Counted from the stretch's first letter, positions 55,401-63,396 are shown. The stretch: DNA of 64,000 nt from Trichormus variabilis 0441 (GCF_009856605.1 NZ_CP047242.1:1-64000); one strand, 5' to 3'. The notes: generated by a model not told the origin, from the sequence alone. Numbers and translations are program-made.

Positions 55401-57778
55401 ATTGTAGCCATATGCTACCAATACGCACTCAAATTGTTGGTGATGCTACCTTTGTTGAGCATCTCAAAGCCTGCAAAAGTGTGTTGTTAGAAGCCTACGA
55501 ACATCAAGATTATCCTTTTGCTAAATTAATTGACAAGCTGAGAGTTAACAGCAACACTGGTATGTCTCCTTTGGTGAATGCTACCTTTAACTTGGAACGC
55601 CCCGTAGCTATTCCCCAAATGTATGGCTTAGAAAGCAGCTTGTTACCCCAGTCGATAAGTTTTGCTGATTATGACATCGGCTTAAATGTAACTGAGATTG
55701 ATCACGAGCTATTGTTGGAATGTGACTACAATGCAGACTTATTTGATGCTGCAACTATTGACCGCATACTGGGGCATTACCAAACCTTATTGTTAGGGAT
55801 TATTGCCAGTCCCCAAACATTAGTCTCGCAATTATCTTTATTAACAGCAACCGAACGTCAGCAAATCTTGGTGGAGTGGAATCAAACCCAAATCGACTAT
55901 GACCGCAATCAATGTGTACATCAAATATTTGAGCAACAAGCACAATTAACTCCTAATGCTGTGGCAGTAGAATCGGGTGAACAAAAACTCACTTACCGAG
56001 AGTTAAATCACCGTGCCAACCAATTAGCGCATTTCCTCCAAAGTTTAGGTGTCAAACCAGAAGTCCTTGTGGGTATTTGCGTTGAGCGTTCTGTAGAAAT
56101 GTTGGTGGCAATGCTGGGTGTTCTCAAAGCTGGTGGTGCTTACTTACCCCTAGACCCGGCTTATCCTCAAGAACGCTTGGCTCATATGCTAACTGATTCT
56201 CAAGCCTCGGTGTTACTGACAAGTGCTAACTTAGCGAGCCAACTGCCAAAATCATCTGCAAAATTAGTCAAGTTGGATACTGACTGGCAAGTGATTTCTC
56301 GGCAACCAATCATCAATCCTACTGGTATTGTTGTACCAAGTAATTTAGCCTATGTAATTTATACGTCAGGTTCTACGGGCAAATCTAAAGGAGTGCTTAT
56401 TCCCCACCAAGCTTTAGTTAATCATAACTACGCCATCGCTAAAAATTATGAGCTAAAAGCGAGCGATCGCATCCTCCAATTTGCCAGCTTTAGCTTTGAT
56501 GTTGCGGCTGAGGAAATATTCCCGACTTGGTTGAGTGGGGCGACTTTAGTACTACGACCAGAAGAAATATTTAGCATTCCCGATTTTGTGCAATTTGTCA
56601 AACAACAAGACTTGACTGTCTTAAACTTGCCTGTGGCATACTGGCAAGAGTGGGTTTCCCAAATGCCGCAAATTAGTTGGACACCCAATGTCCGCTTGTT
56701 GGTAGTTGGTAGTGAGAGAGTCCCTCTAGAGCGTTTTTTGACTTGGCAACAGCTAGTAGGTAGTAACGTGAGTTGGCGCAATGCTTACGGCCCTACGGAA
56801 GCAACAATTACAGCTACAATCTATGGTTCTCACTTGAGTTCCCATCAGCAAACAGCAGCTTCACTGTTTATCGGTCGTCCCATAGCTAACACACAAATTT
56901 ATATTCTCGACCAGCATTTACAACCAGTACCTATTGGGGTCACAGGTGAACTACATATTGGTGGGAATGGTTTGGCACAAGGTTATCTCCACCGTCCAGA
57001 ATTAACAGCCGAAAAATTCATTGCTCACCCTTTTAGCAATCAACCAACAGCCCGCTTGTACAAAACAGGGGATTTAGCCCGCTACAGAAGCGATGGTACG
57101 ATTGAATTTATCGGTCGCATTGATCATCAAGTAAAAATTCGCGGTTTCCGTATCGAACTGGGGGAAATAGAAACAGCACTCAATCAACATCCACAAGTAC
57201 GAGAGTGTGTAGTTATAGCCAGCGATGACCAATTAGCTCATCAGCAATTGCAAGCATACATCGTTTTTCATCAACAACTAAAAGTAGATAGTAGCGAACT
57301 GCATCGCTTCCTCAAGCAAAAATTGCCTGAGTACATGATACCTACTAGTTTCTTCCAGTTAGAAAATATACCCCTCACCCCCAACGCCAAAATCGACCGC
57401 CAGGCTTTAAATCGCTTAGGTGTGTTAATCAACAATATTGAAGTGAATCGGGTTGCACCCAGCAATCATATCGAGGAGGTACTAGCTAATATCTGGACTG
57501 AAGTTCTCAATTTAAAACAAGTAGGTATCCACAATAATTTCTTTGAATTAGGCGGTAATTCCCTCTTAGCAATGCAACTTTTAAATCGGGTCAATGAAGC
57601 CTTCTTAATAGATTTACCTTTGCGTAGTTTATTTGAATGTTCAACCATCGCTGAACTGAGCGAGTTGATTCAAGCTTACAAACTAGAACACTTAGAAAGC
57701 GATGCTCTTGAACAAATTTTAGCTGAAGTTGATGAGTTAATTGATACAGAAATCGAGCAAATGCTGGCTAAATTTTAG
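52418..57778 (+). CDS. Hybrid ACP-aminotransferase-NRPS (C-A-PCP)
   Basis: A 1786-residue protein from ATG 52418. Domains: ACP with MGADSIV (Ser57); class III PLP aminotransferase (about 230-680) of the GSA-aminotransferase type with FDEVITGFR and TYGKLIGGG (Lys498); condensation domain with HHIITDGWS (His841/842); adenylation domain with YTSGSTGKSKG; PCP with GGNSLLA (Ser1715); acidic docking tail ending EIEQMLAKF. The aminotransferase should convert the beta-keto acyl chain delivered by the FAAL-KS-AT protein to a beta-amino acyl chain, which the C domain then joins to residue 1. The hand-read specificity code is about DVENLVAITK, which I cannot assign. In iturin/mycosubtilin synthetases FAAL to AMT is one polypeptide; here it is split into two proteins. 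Confidence 0.92.
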   Translation: MNTYTIDNHNSYSLVTNQSQECQNTLANLRVIIADLLKCEPEEVDVKVPFLEMGADSIVLVDAIRQIENNFRIKITIRQLFEELTNLSVLANYIEENVKLEPSTLLGQETLELSVNPQPLPQSQQSEQKSETLVEIVLRQQFELMSQQLEILRESNLPTNLSVTPSQNQAAKSVPNAVVQTTPDLKTGELNKSTLKKADSPSSFWRVEQSQAKTLTSQQQQYLNSLIARYTKRTAKSKQRSQSYRPVLADRRASIGFRPETKEILYPIVGDRSQGSRIWDVDGNEYIDISMGFGVHLFGHNVPFITAALEDQIKQGIQIGPQSKLAGEVATLICEMTGMERVTFCNSGTEAAMTAMRIARAATGRAKIAIFKGAYHGHFDGTLAIPQTSEDGKLPAQPMVPGVLQNMVDDVLLLTYGTPESLEIIKANAHELAAVLVEPIQSRKPDLQPKEFLQQLRVVTQQLDIALIFDEVITGFRVHPRGAQAWSGVDADIVTYGKLIGGGMPIGVIAGKAAYMDKIDGGFWSYGDDSYPEVETTFFAGTFSKHPLTMAATRATLLHLKAEGASLQERLNQRTSNLAATLNSYFEQANVPLRIVHFSSLFRFTLSGNSSYLYQPLEMDLLYYSLIEKGVYIWEGRTCFLSTAHTDEDVDYVIQAVKDSVQELQAVGFFSKSPKLSTNQPQTPKTSERVNSAVSLTVQDTIKPEVKEAFKIPLSDAQKQLWFLAQMGDNGSVAYNISLNIQLQGTLDLAAIRQAVQQVVQRHEALRTTISSQGDFQEILPSLKIDVPVIDFSNVKDSQLQVNQWLQNYSRESFDLSNGPLFRVRILKLAEQLHLLVVSAHHIITDGWSISIILQEMMALYSAKCQGHVCQLEPPIQFSSYLDWHRQFCATDEMKAHESYWLQKFADPVPVLDLPTDRQRPPSKTYQGGRQQLLLDPNVSAAIKQLSKQNGCTLFMTLLSAYAVLLYRLTNQDDLTIGIASAGRSLEGSERLVGYCSHMLPIRTQIVGDATFVEHLKACKSVLLEAYEHQDYPFAKLIDKLRVNSNTGMSPLVNATFNLERPVAIPQMYGLESSLLPQSISFADYDIGLNVTEIDHELLLECDYNADLFDAATIDRILGHYQTLLLGIIASPQTLVSQLSLLTATERQQILVEWNQTQIDYDRNQCVHQIFEQQAQLTPNAVAVESGEQKLTYRELNHRANQLAHFLQSLGVKPEVLVGICVERSVEMLVAMLGVLKAGGAYLPLDPAYPQERLAHMLTDSQASVLLTSANLASQLPKSSAKLVKLDTDWQVISRQPIINPTGIVVPSNLAYVIYTSGSTGKSKGVLIPHQALVNHNYAIAKNYELKASDRILQFASFSFDVAAEEIFPTWLSGATLVLRPEEIFSIPDFVQFVKQQDLTVLNLPVAYWQEWVSQMPQISWTPNVRLLVVGSERVPLERFLTWQQLVGSNVSWRNAYGPTEATITATIYGSHLSSHQQTAASLFIGRPIANTQIYILDQHLQPVPIGVTGELHIGGNGLAQGYLHRPELTAEKFIAHPFSNQPTARLYKTGDLARYRSDGTIEFIGRIDHQVKIRGFRIELGEIETALNQHPQVRECVVIASDDQLAHQQLQAYIVFHQQLKVDSSELHRFLKQKLPEYMIPTSFFQLENIPLTPNAKIDRQALNRLGVLINNIEVNRVAPSNHIEEVLANIWTEVLNLKQVGIHNNFFELGGNSLLAMQLLNRVNEAFLIDLPLRSLFECSTIAELSELIQAYKLEHLESDALEQILAEVDELIDTEIEQMLAKF

Positions 57779-57899
57779 AAGAAACAATTAGGCGATTTCT
57801 CATCGCTTAATTATTGCTCGATTCTCATGGGTGTTTAAGATTACTATATTAGGTATTGAGTTAGTCCGAGGGGAAAATAATACTTCTCCTCGACATAAT

Positions 57900-60089
57900 T
57901 CAACCCCATATACGCTGTTTAAACTTTAAAGCTAGCTGTGGATCGGGAATTTTGGCTATCAATTTATCTACCAATTCTTTGGAAGTGATTTGGGTATGAG
58001 ATTCTAAAATATGTTGAATATTCAATCTAGCATCTGAGCCAATTAAATTGGTTAACTCACGTTCACATTTACCAAGAAAAGCTGCATTTATTGTTTGTTC
58101 ATTTGCCGATCTACTGAGAGAAAAACTACTTTTTTTATTTAATATAAATAATGCTTGTTCTTTAAATTTTTCTTGTTCCTTATGTGGTAAATAATTAGCT
58201 AATGTTCTTATTAATTCTGTACCATTATTTACTTTTAAAGCTTTTTTTAAAACTATAGGCGCAACTATGCCTAATGATTGTTTCAGTAAATTTTCTAATT
58301 CTGTAAGCTGTTCTGAACTAAGGAGCAAATTAAGTTGAGGTTTTACTGTCTCTATAGCTTCACTAGTAACAGGAATAGGTGATGGTAAAGGTAAGGTAGT
58401 AGAGGGAATTTCTGTCACATCATCAAGATGGTGAGATGGGAATTTTTTTTGTTGCTCCTGTTGATTTCTCTGGAGATAAGGTCTTTGGGAAAAATTTGGA
58501 TAATTCTTACTAGGTAAAATATCAATTATCGTTTGCGTTTCTGATATCCAAAAATCAAGTCTGACATCTTGTTTTGGTAAACGTTTTTGTAATTCAGCAA
58601 TCAATTTAGAAACTGACAAACCAACTTGTACATTTACACTAGCAAGGATGTTGTGGAGTGTTTGGCAAAATAATTCTGATTTATCTATTGTGGAAGTAGC
58701 TGCAATTATACATTGCCCATACTCTGTACCACATTGGCAATATTCTATCCATTTTTTGAGGGAATTAGTGTTAGGACAATCTAAAATGATTATTTGTTGA
58801 GTCTTAGTTGCACGTTGTAGCTGTTGTTTTAAGTAAGAACGGCTAAGAAGTACTCCATTGCCTAATATGAACCAAGCTTCTCCATTTTCGTTTTCTTCAA
58901 TGTACCCACGTAAATAAAGTAAGCAAGTTGGTGTAGGTTTGATTAATTCTAAATAAGGAGGAGATTTTATGGTTGATTTACTATCTCTATCTAGAAACCC
59001 TTTGATTCTTATCTCTATATCTGACCAAGATTTGCTTTGTTGATGCCAACACTCGGCTTGAAAATCACCAGCATGAGCAAATATATCAATCAAATCAGTA
59101 TTTATCTTGTTTGAGAGTCCATCTATAACTAAAGCTCGTCGCTGTTGGTGAGATTCATCTGCATCATATTTGAATCCTAAAATAAATTCTCCTACTCCTT
59201 CAACAATTCTTTTAGGCGTTTGCAAAGGATATTCTGGATATAATTTTCTGTCCCCACGGTTGAGTTTTTGTTTATTTATCAGACGCAGTTGGTGATTTAA
59301 TTTATCAATATATTGTAATGTCTGGCGATAAACATATTTATATAAACCATCTGCTTCAATAACGCCATGAGAATCAGCAGCTTCACCCAATAGGCCCCGT
59401 ACTAAGTAATAAGTAAAGGCTCCATGTCCCAGTTCCGGAAACTCCCAAGACTGCTGTCCTTGATCGCAAGATAACAAAGCACAAAATCCTTTACTACGAC
59501 TAGCGCGTTTTCGCAAAGCATTCACAAGATTTGTTGCGGGGTTCAGTAATGTCTCAGTGATGTTTAATTCTCTGAAGCTAGCGTTGTTTATTTGAGGCAT
59601 TTTCATATCGCCACTGTGACAGGTATCTAGACAAACTAGTTGTTGATTGGTACGACTAGTCTCTAAGATTTGTAACAGTTTTTGCACAGGTAATCCTGTA
59701 TCTGGCAGGTTTTCTTGTCTGGTATCTGATAAGCACAGCACAACATCTTGAGTATCTGGCTCTAACATTCCATGACCAGAAAAATATAAAAATATTGAGT
59801 CAGTAGGTTTAGCTTTTGAAACAATTCGTTCCAGACTCCGACAGACCGTTTTTAAGGTAGGAGTGTCTTCCATAAAATCATGATGAATGATCACTTCCTT
59901 ACGTAAAAATCTCTGTGTAACTTTTGCTAATGCGTCTCCTAAAGCTTCACAGTCACCTGCCGGATAGCGTAAATTAGGTAAACTCACATCTTGGTATTCG
60001 TTAATACCTACTAACAAAATCCAGAGTTTTGCTTCTCCTGTTGTAAATATATAAGTGGAATCACTACTACCAATACCCAGGGGAGACAT
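57900..60089 (-). CDS. Caspase-like protease (peptidase C14) with a second, degenerate caspase-like domain and two C-terminal repeats
   Basis: A 729-residue soluble protein. The N-terminal caspase domain (about 22-280) has both catalytic residues: YFSGHGM (His106) and CLDTCHSGDM (Cys157). Residues about 315-545 look like a second caspase-type fold that has lost its histidine, with LLYLRGY at 390-396 in place of the SGHG strand and IIILDCPNT at 433-441 in place of the cysteine loop. After a low-complexity linker, residues 590-650 and 675-729 are two copies of a helical domain also present at the C terminus of the kinase at 44440. No membrane helix. It is convergent with the last NRPS gene. It may act in stress or cell-death signalling; the substrate is unknown. 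Confidence 0.85.
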   Translation of the reverse strand: MSPLGIGSSDSTYIFTTGEAKLWILLVGINEYQDVSLPNLRYPAGDCEALGDALAKVTQRFLRKEVIIHHDFMEDTPTLKTVCRSLERIVSKAKPTDSIFLYFSGHGMLEPDTQDVVLCLSDTRQENLPDTGLPVQKLLQILETSRTNQQLVCLDTCHSGDMKMPQINNASFRELNITETLLNPATNLVNALRKRASRSKGFCALLSCDQGQQSWEFPELGHGAFTYYLVRGLLGEAADSHGVIEADGLYKYVYRQTLQYIDKLNHQLRLINKQKLNRGDRKLYPEYPLQTPKRIVEGVGEFILGFKYDADESHQQRRALVIDGLSNKINTDLIDIFAHAGDFQAECWHQQSKSWSDIEIRIKGFLDRDSKSTIKSPPYLELIKPTPTCLLYLRGYIEENENGEAWFILGNGVLLSRSYLKQQLQRATKTQQIIILDCPNTNSLKKWIEYCQCGTEYGQCIIAATSTIDKSELFCQTLHNILASVNVQVGLSVSKLIAELQKRLPKQDVRLDFWISETQTIIDILPSKNYPNFSQRPYLQRNQQEQQKKFPSHHLDDVTEIPSTTLPLPSPIPVTSEAIETVKPQLNLLLSSEQLTELENLLKQSLGIVAPIVLKKALKVNNGTELIRTLANYLPHKEQEKFKEQALFILNKKSSFSLSRSANEQTINAAFLGKCERELTNLIGSDARLNIQHILESHTQITSKELVDKLIAKIPDPQLALKFKQRIWG

Positions 60090-60250
60090 TTTTACTAATG
60101 TAATGCTAAAGATAAAGAACTAAGCGAGTGTGACCAGATTTCATCAAAATAGTAACATAACCTGAGATCGACACAGCCGCTTTAGCTGCATAAATTTGAC
60201 CTTATAGAATGTGACTGTAAGTATAAATTTGCCAAGAACCACTTTATCCT

Positions 60251-60400
60251 TTAATACGGGATGCTTTAGCTCCATATCTTGCTGATTTAAAAGGTAAGCG
60301 GATTATTCCTTCTACTGGTGGCGTAAAAAGTTGGTCTTTGATTTTAGGAATTGCTCGTAAAGTGGCGCGTCTGCATCCCATCGCTGTTGTTAAAGGATAA
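60251..60400 (+). pseudogene. Unidentified C-terminal ORF remnant
   Basis: A plus-strand frame without a start reads RDALAPYLADLKGKRIIPST, then GGVKSWSLILGIARKVARLH and PIAVVKG before TAA at 60400. A terminator-like hairpin follows at once, so this looks like the true end of a gene whose front has been lost. The family is not recognised. The remaining bases between 60450 and 60826 show a heptad repeat (about 60729-60746) and no clear gene. Confidence 0.4.
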
Positions 60401-60410
60401 AACATCAACG

Positions 60411-60442
60411 GAAGGGTCTAGTTGCGTTCAACCAGACCCTTC
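60411..60442 (+). terminator. Hairpin after the remnant
   Basis: Arms GAAGGGTCT and AGACCCTTC, with inner pairing GTTG / CAAC, follow directly after the stop at 60400. No strong T run follows. Confidence 0.5.
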
Positions 60443-60826
60443 AGCCATAACTGCCTATTCTATACAAAGGTTCCCTCCGCAAAAACCTGGGTTTACACGT
60501 CTCGCAGGCTCCTCACTCTAACCTCCCATAGTCGCATCTTCCTAGATCCTGGTTTGGCGTTACTCTTACCTTAGCTTTCGGTAATTGGTGTTGCCACTTT
60601 CTTCATCTATGTTGGAAGTTCCCTGCGATGGATCTCACCTATATACTAACATATTTTTACAGCATGGAAGGGCAGTTTTTTATTTTATATCTGTTAATAA
60701 CTACTGCCATAAATTGAAATCCGAATTTAAAATTCAAAATTCAAAATCACTTTTTTATATAAGCTAAAACAAGAACTAAAATGATTAACTTTTGTGAAAA
60801 AATATAAAAATATTAGGTGCAAGATA

Positions 60827-61429
60827 ATGAGCAGACGGCGAGACTTTCTACTTCAAAGCTTCAGTATAATTGGGTTAGTAAAATTATCTGCGATCGCTTG
60901 TAGTTCCGTGGGTAATAAAAATACCGAAATTGCCTCCACCCCAAGCAGTAAATTAACAACAGAGAGGAAAAGCATGAAATTAGAAAGTGTCTTTGGAGCT
61001 AATAGCCAAATTCCTGCCAAATATACCTGTGATGGTGTTGATATTTCGCCTACTCTTAGCTGGGATGAACCTCCAGAAGAAACCCAAAGTTTAGCACTAA
61101 TAGTCGATGATCCAGATGCACCCAGACACACATTTGTACATTGGGTAATTTACGATATACCTCCTACAGTTCGGCAATTACCAGAACACATCACTGCTAC
61201 GAAAACTTTACCAAGTGGTGGAGTGCAGGGAAAGAATGATTTTGGCAAATTAGGTTATGGTGGCCCCTGTCCTCCTAGTGGTACACATCGGTATTTCTTC
61301 AAACTTTATGCTTTAGACAAAAACTTGGGTTTGCCACCAGGCGCAACAAAAGAGCAAATTTTGCAAGCAATGAAGGGTCATGTTTTGGCAACAGCAGAGT
61401 TAATCGGAGGCTACCAACGTCAGCCTTAG
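60827..61429 (+). CDS. PEBP-family (YbhB/YbcL) protein, probable exported lipoprotein
   Basis: A 200-residue protein from ATG 60827; an upstream GTG in frame is less likely. The N terminus has a twin-arginine-like SRRRDFLLQSF and a hydrophobic stretch ending SAIAC at Cys22-24, so Tat export and lipidation are possible. The phosphatidylethanolamine-binding fold is clear: CDGVDISPTLSWDEPPEETQ, VDDPDAPRHTFVHWVIYDIP and PPSGTHRYFFKLYALD. Related bacterial proteins are called Raf-kinase-inhibitor-like. Ligand and role are unknown. It is followed by two genes on the same strand. Confidence 0.85.
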   Translation: MSRRRDFLLQSFSIIGLVKLSAIACSSVGNKNTEIASTPSSKLTTERKSMKLESVFGANSQIPAKYTCDGVDISPTLSWDEPPEETQSLALIVDDPDAPRHTFVHWVIYDIPPTVRQLPEHITATKTLPSGGVQGKNDFGKLGYGGPCPPSGTHRYFFKLYALDKNLGLPPGATKEQILQAMKGHVLATAELIGGYQRQP

Positions 61430-61496
61430 ACTTCCTGCGAGTTCCAAAAGTATGGGTATGAACAAAAGATATTTATCACATTCAGGAGTTATTCGT

Positions 61497-61688
61497 ATGC
61501 ACAAAGAATACATGAATGCTTTAGAAGAATTAATCGATAAATTGACATTAGCTGCAATCCTAGAGATGTTAGAGCGAATATGTCACAAAAAAGCTGAAAA
61601 TTTGCGAACTCATTGGCAAGATGAAACTTCAGCTAAGATGTGGGAAAAAGCTGCTCGACAGATAGAACAGATAAATATTGACGTTTGA
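61497..61688 (+). CDS. Small helical protein of unknown function (63 aa)
   Basis: ATG 61497 is chosen because AGGAG lies eight bases ahead (61484-61488); in-frame ATGs at 61452 and 61458 would give a slightly longer form. The sequence MHKEYMNALEELIDKLTLAA continues into MLERICHKKAENLRTHWQDE and is predicted to be mostly alpha-helical. It is soluble and slightly charged. It lies between the PEBP gene and the carboxylate-amine ligase gene on the same strand. The family is not recognised, though the composition looks genuine. Confidence 0.6.
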   Translation: MHKEYMNALEELIDKLTLAAILEMLERICHKKAENLRTHWQDETSAKMWEKAARQIEQINIDV

Positions 61689-61725
61689 CTAAATAGTCAA
61701 ATTGTTTAAGTAAGGATTATGTAAC

Positions 61726-62889
61726 ATGGGTGATATAGAATTCAAAAGCTCTCCCGAATTCTCTCTAGGGATGGAAATTGAGTTGCAATTACTCAATCCT
61801 GATACGCTGCAATTGGTAGATGGCATTTCACCGCTTTTAGCACAAACTCCTGAAAATTCCTGGATTCAACCAGAATTTAATCAAGCGATGGTAGAGATTG
61901 CCTCTCAGGTTTGCTCAAATATCCCTGAGTTAGAAGCCAATATTGTTGCTATTCTGCGTGACCTCAAAACCAGATGTCAAGCACTGGGTATGACTATTTG
62001 TACAGCCGGAACTTATCCATGTTGCGATCGCTTTGCCTCTATCACCCCTATTCCTAGATATCTGAGTCAGCAAAATACATCTGGCTATCTTGCAGATTTA
62101 ATGATGACTTGTGCGCTTCAGCTTCATGTAGGAATGCCATCGGGTGATGTAGCTATAGATATTATGGGCAGACTTAAACCATATCTCCCCATTTTGTTGG
62201 CTCTGTCTGCTAGTTCACCCTTTTGGTGGGGTCACGATACTAGCTTTGCTTCCTTTCGTCAACGGTTTTTATCATCGATGAGAACTTATGGTATTTGCCC
62301 CACTTTTAAAAATTGGCAGGATTTTACTAATTTCTTTGCCACTGCTCAAAATGCAGGGATGTTTGAGATTATCCGCGATATCCATTGGGATTTGCGTCCC
62401 CAACCTGATTTCGGAACTCTTGAGGTGAGGGTAATGGATGCTCAACCAACGATCAAAGAATCGATGATGCTGGCGGCTTTTATCCATTCTTTAATTGTGG
62501 ATATGTATCATCACAGTCAAGGAAAGCAAACAGAATTTTTGCTAACTCCCCTTCCTTGGTTGATTGAAAGAGAAAACTACTTTCGCGCCTCTCGTTGGGG
62601 TTTAGATGCTAATTATATTGAAGATGAACAAGGCAATAGCAGACCTATCAGGAATATAGTTAAAGATATCTTGAATGTACTAGCAGAAACTGCCGATACT
62701 TTGGGAAATAGTTCATATCTATTCCAATTAGAAAAAAGATTAGACCAAGGAGCAAGTTATATTCGACAACGGCGAGTGTTTGAAAGTACAGGTTCTGTAA
62801 AAGCGGTGGTTGCTTCTTTGGTGAGTGAGTTGGAAGCTGAATTAGCTATTAAGAGCAGACAGGAGGCTGTAGCCTACGGCTGGCTGTAA
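61726..62889 (+). CDS. YbdK-type carboxylate-amine ligase (glutamate-cysteine ligase family 2)
   Basis: A 387-residue enzyme of the GCS2 family, which joins carboxylate to amine groups with ATP; YbdK has weak glutamate-cysteine ligase activity. The opening FSLGMEIELQLLNPDTLQLV is diagnostic, as are EFNQAMVEIAS, LQLHVGMPSGD and FGTLEVRVMDAQPT. Length is normal. Its last ten codons (EAVAYGWL) run into a palindromic dispersed repeat, so the C terminus may have been changed slightly by repeat insertion. It is downstream of two small genes on the same strand. The true substrate is uncertain. Confidence 0.85.
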   Translation: MGDIEFKSSPEFSLGMEIELQLLNPDTLQLVDGISPLLAQTPENSWIQPEFNQAMVEIASQVCSNIPELEANIVAILRDLKTRCQALGMTICTAGTYPCCDRFASITPIPRYLSQQNTSGYLADLMMTCALQLHVGMPSGDVAIDIMGRLKPYLPILLALSASSPFWWGHDTSFASFRQRFLSSMRTYGICPTFKNWQDFTNFFATAQNAGMFEIIRDIHWDLRPQPDFGTLEVRVMDAQPTIKESMMLAAFIHSLIVDMYHHSQGKQTEFLLTPLPWLIERENYFRASRWGLDANYIEDEQGNSRPIRNIVKDILNVLAETADTLGNSSYLFQLEKRLDQGASYIRQRRVFESTGSVKAVVASLVSELEAELAIKSRQEAVAYGWL

Positions 62890-62966
62890 GGCTCACCAGA
62901 AGGTCAAGTCGCTTCTCTACGAGACGCTACGCGAACGCTCCAATTCAAAATTCAAAATTCAAAATT
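62890..62966. repeat. Dispersed repeat followed by ATTCAAA heptads
   Basis: CGCTTCTCTACGAGACGCTA and CGCGAACGCT form a small dispersed palindromic repeat (about 62909-62938). Three tandem ATTCAAA units follow (62943-62964). They start the repeat-rich gap that reaches 63396. Confidence 0.55.
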
Positions 62967-63023
62967 AAAGACCCCACGGATAAATCCGGGGGCTTGAATT
63001 AATGTTGTTTCACTTCTTTTTTT

Positions 63024-63150
63024 GGCGTTGCTGATTAGTGGGATGATTTTTGTCGGGCTACGCCCCGCTAACGCTAACACGCAAAGGCGCAAAAAATCAA
63101 TATTTTGCTGTGTATAAAAGTCCCAATTCATCCCGCATTTATGCAACGCC
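63024..63150. mobile_element. MITE family 2, copy 2 (uninterrupted)
   Basis: A 127-base element with inverted ends GGCGTTGCTGATTAGTGGGA and its partner TCCCGCATTTATGCAACGCC. Flanked by an 8-base direct repeat CTTTTTTT (63016-63023 and 63151-63158). It is the reverse complement of the family 2 copy at 7262-7676 without the nested insert. No coding capacity. Confidence 0.85.
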
Positions 63151-63174
63151 CTTTTTTTCGCCATAAATAAATTT

Positions 63175-63225
63175 AGCGCGAAGTCAGAGCGCCGGTCTCC
63201 GGCGCTCTGAACTTCGTAAGAGAGG
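63175..63225. repeat. GC-rich hairpin repeat, second copy
   Basis: AGCGCGAAGTCAGAGCGCCG ... GAACTTCGTAAGAGA, with a central palindrome GAGCGCCGG/CCGGCGCTC. It is related to the repeat nested at 7321-7394. Confidence 0.65.
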
Positions 63226-63266
63226 GGCTTGTATCCTCTTTGTGTTCTGTAAGCCACGCAAGATCA

Positions 63267-63314
63267 TTAACTGGCACAATTATGCCTGACGGTACTATCC
63301 ATCAAGACTTCTAA
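63267..63314 (+). pseudogene. Tail remnant of a pentapeptide-repeat gene
   Basis: Sixteen codons reading LTGTIMPDGTIHQDF and a stop. They match, almost base for base, the end of the pentapeptide gene at 6684-7253 (LTGTIMPDGTIHK). Nothing of the gene body remains upstream. Confidence 0.65.
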
Positions 63315-63396
63315 AAGATATTGTTGGAAGAAAATCTGACAATCGGCGATCTGCGGATAGTCAGTTTTGGGAAAATATTCTTTAGGGAGGTAGAAG

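Noticed and set aside
57779..57899. Bidirectional terminator between the last NRPS and the caspase gene
   Set aside because: Only weak pairing (CCGAGGGGAA with TTCTCCTCG) and no T run.
60450..60650. Possible TnpB-associated non-coding RNA or transposon end
   Set aside because: Some GC-rich stretches and a nearby hairpin suggested it, but no transposase frame or defined end could be shown.
62952..63257. Minus-strand ORF of 101 codons
   Set aside because: It runs through the MITE, a hairpin repeat and heptad repeats; no protein-like conservation is visible.
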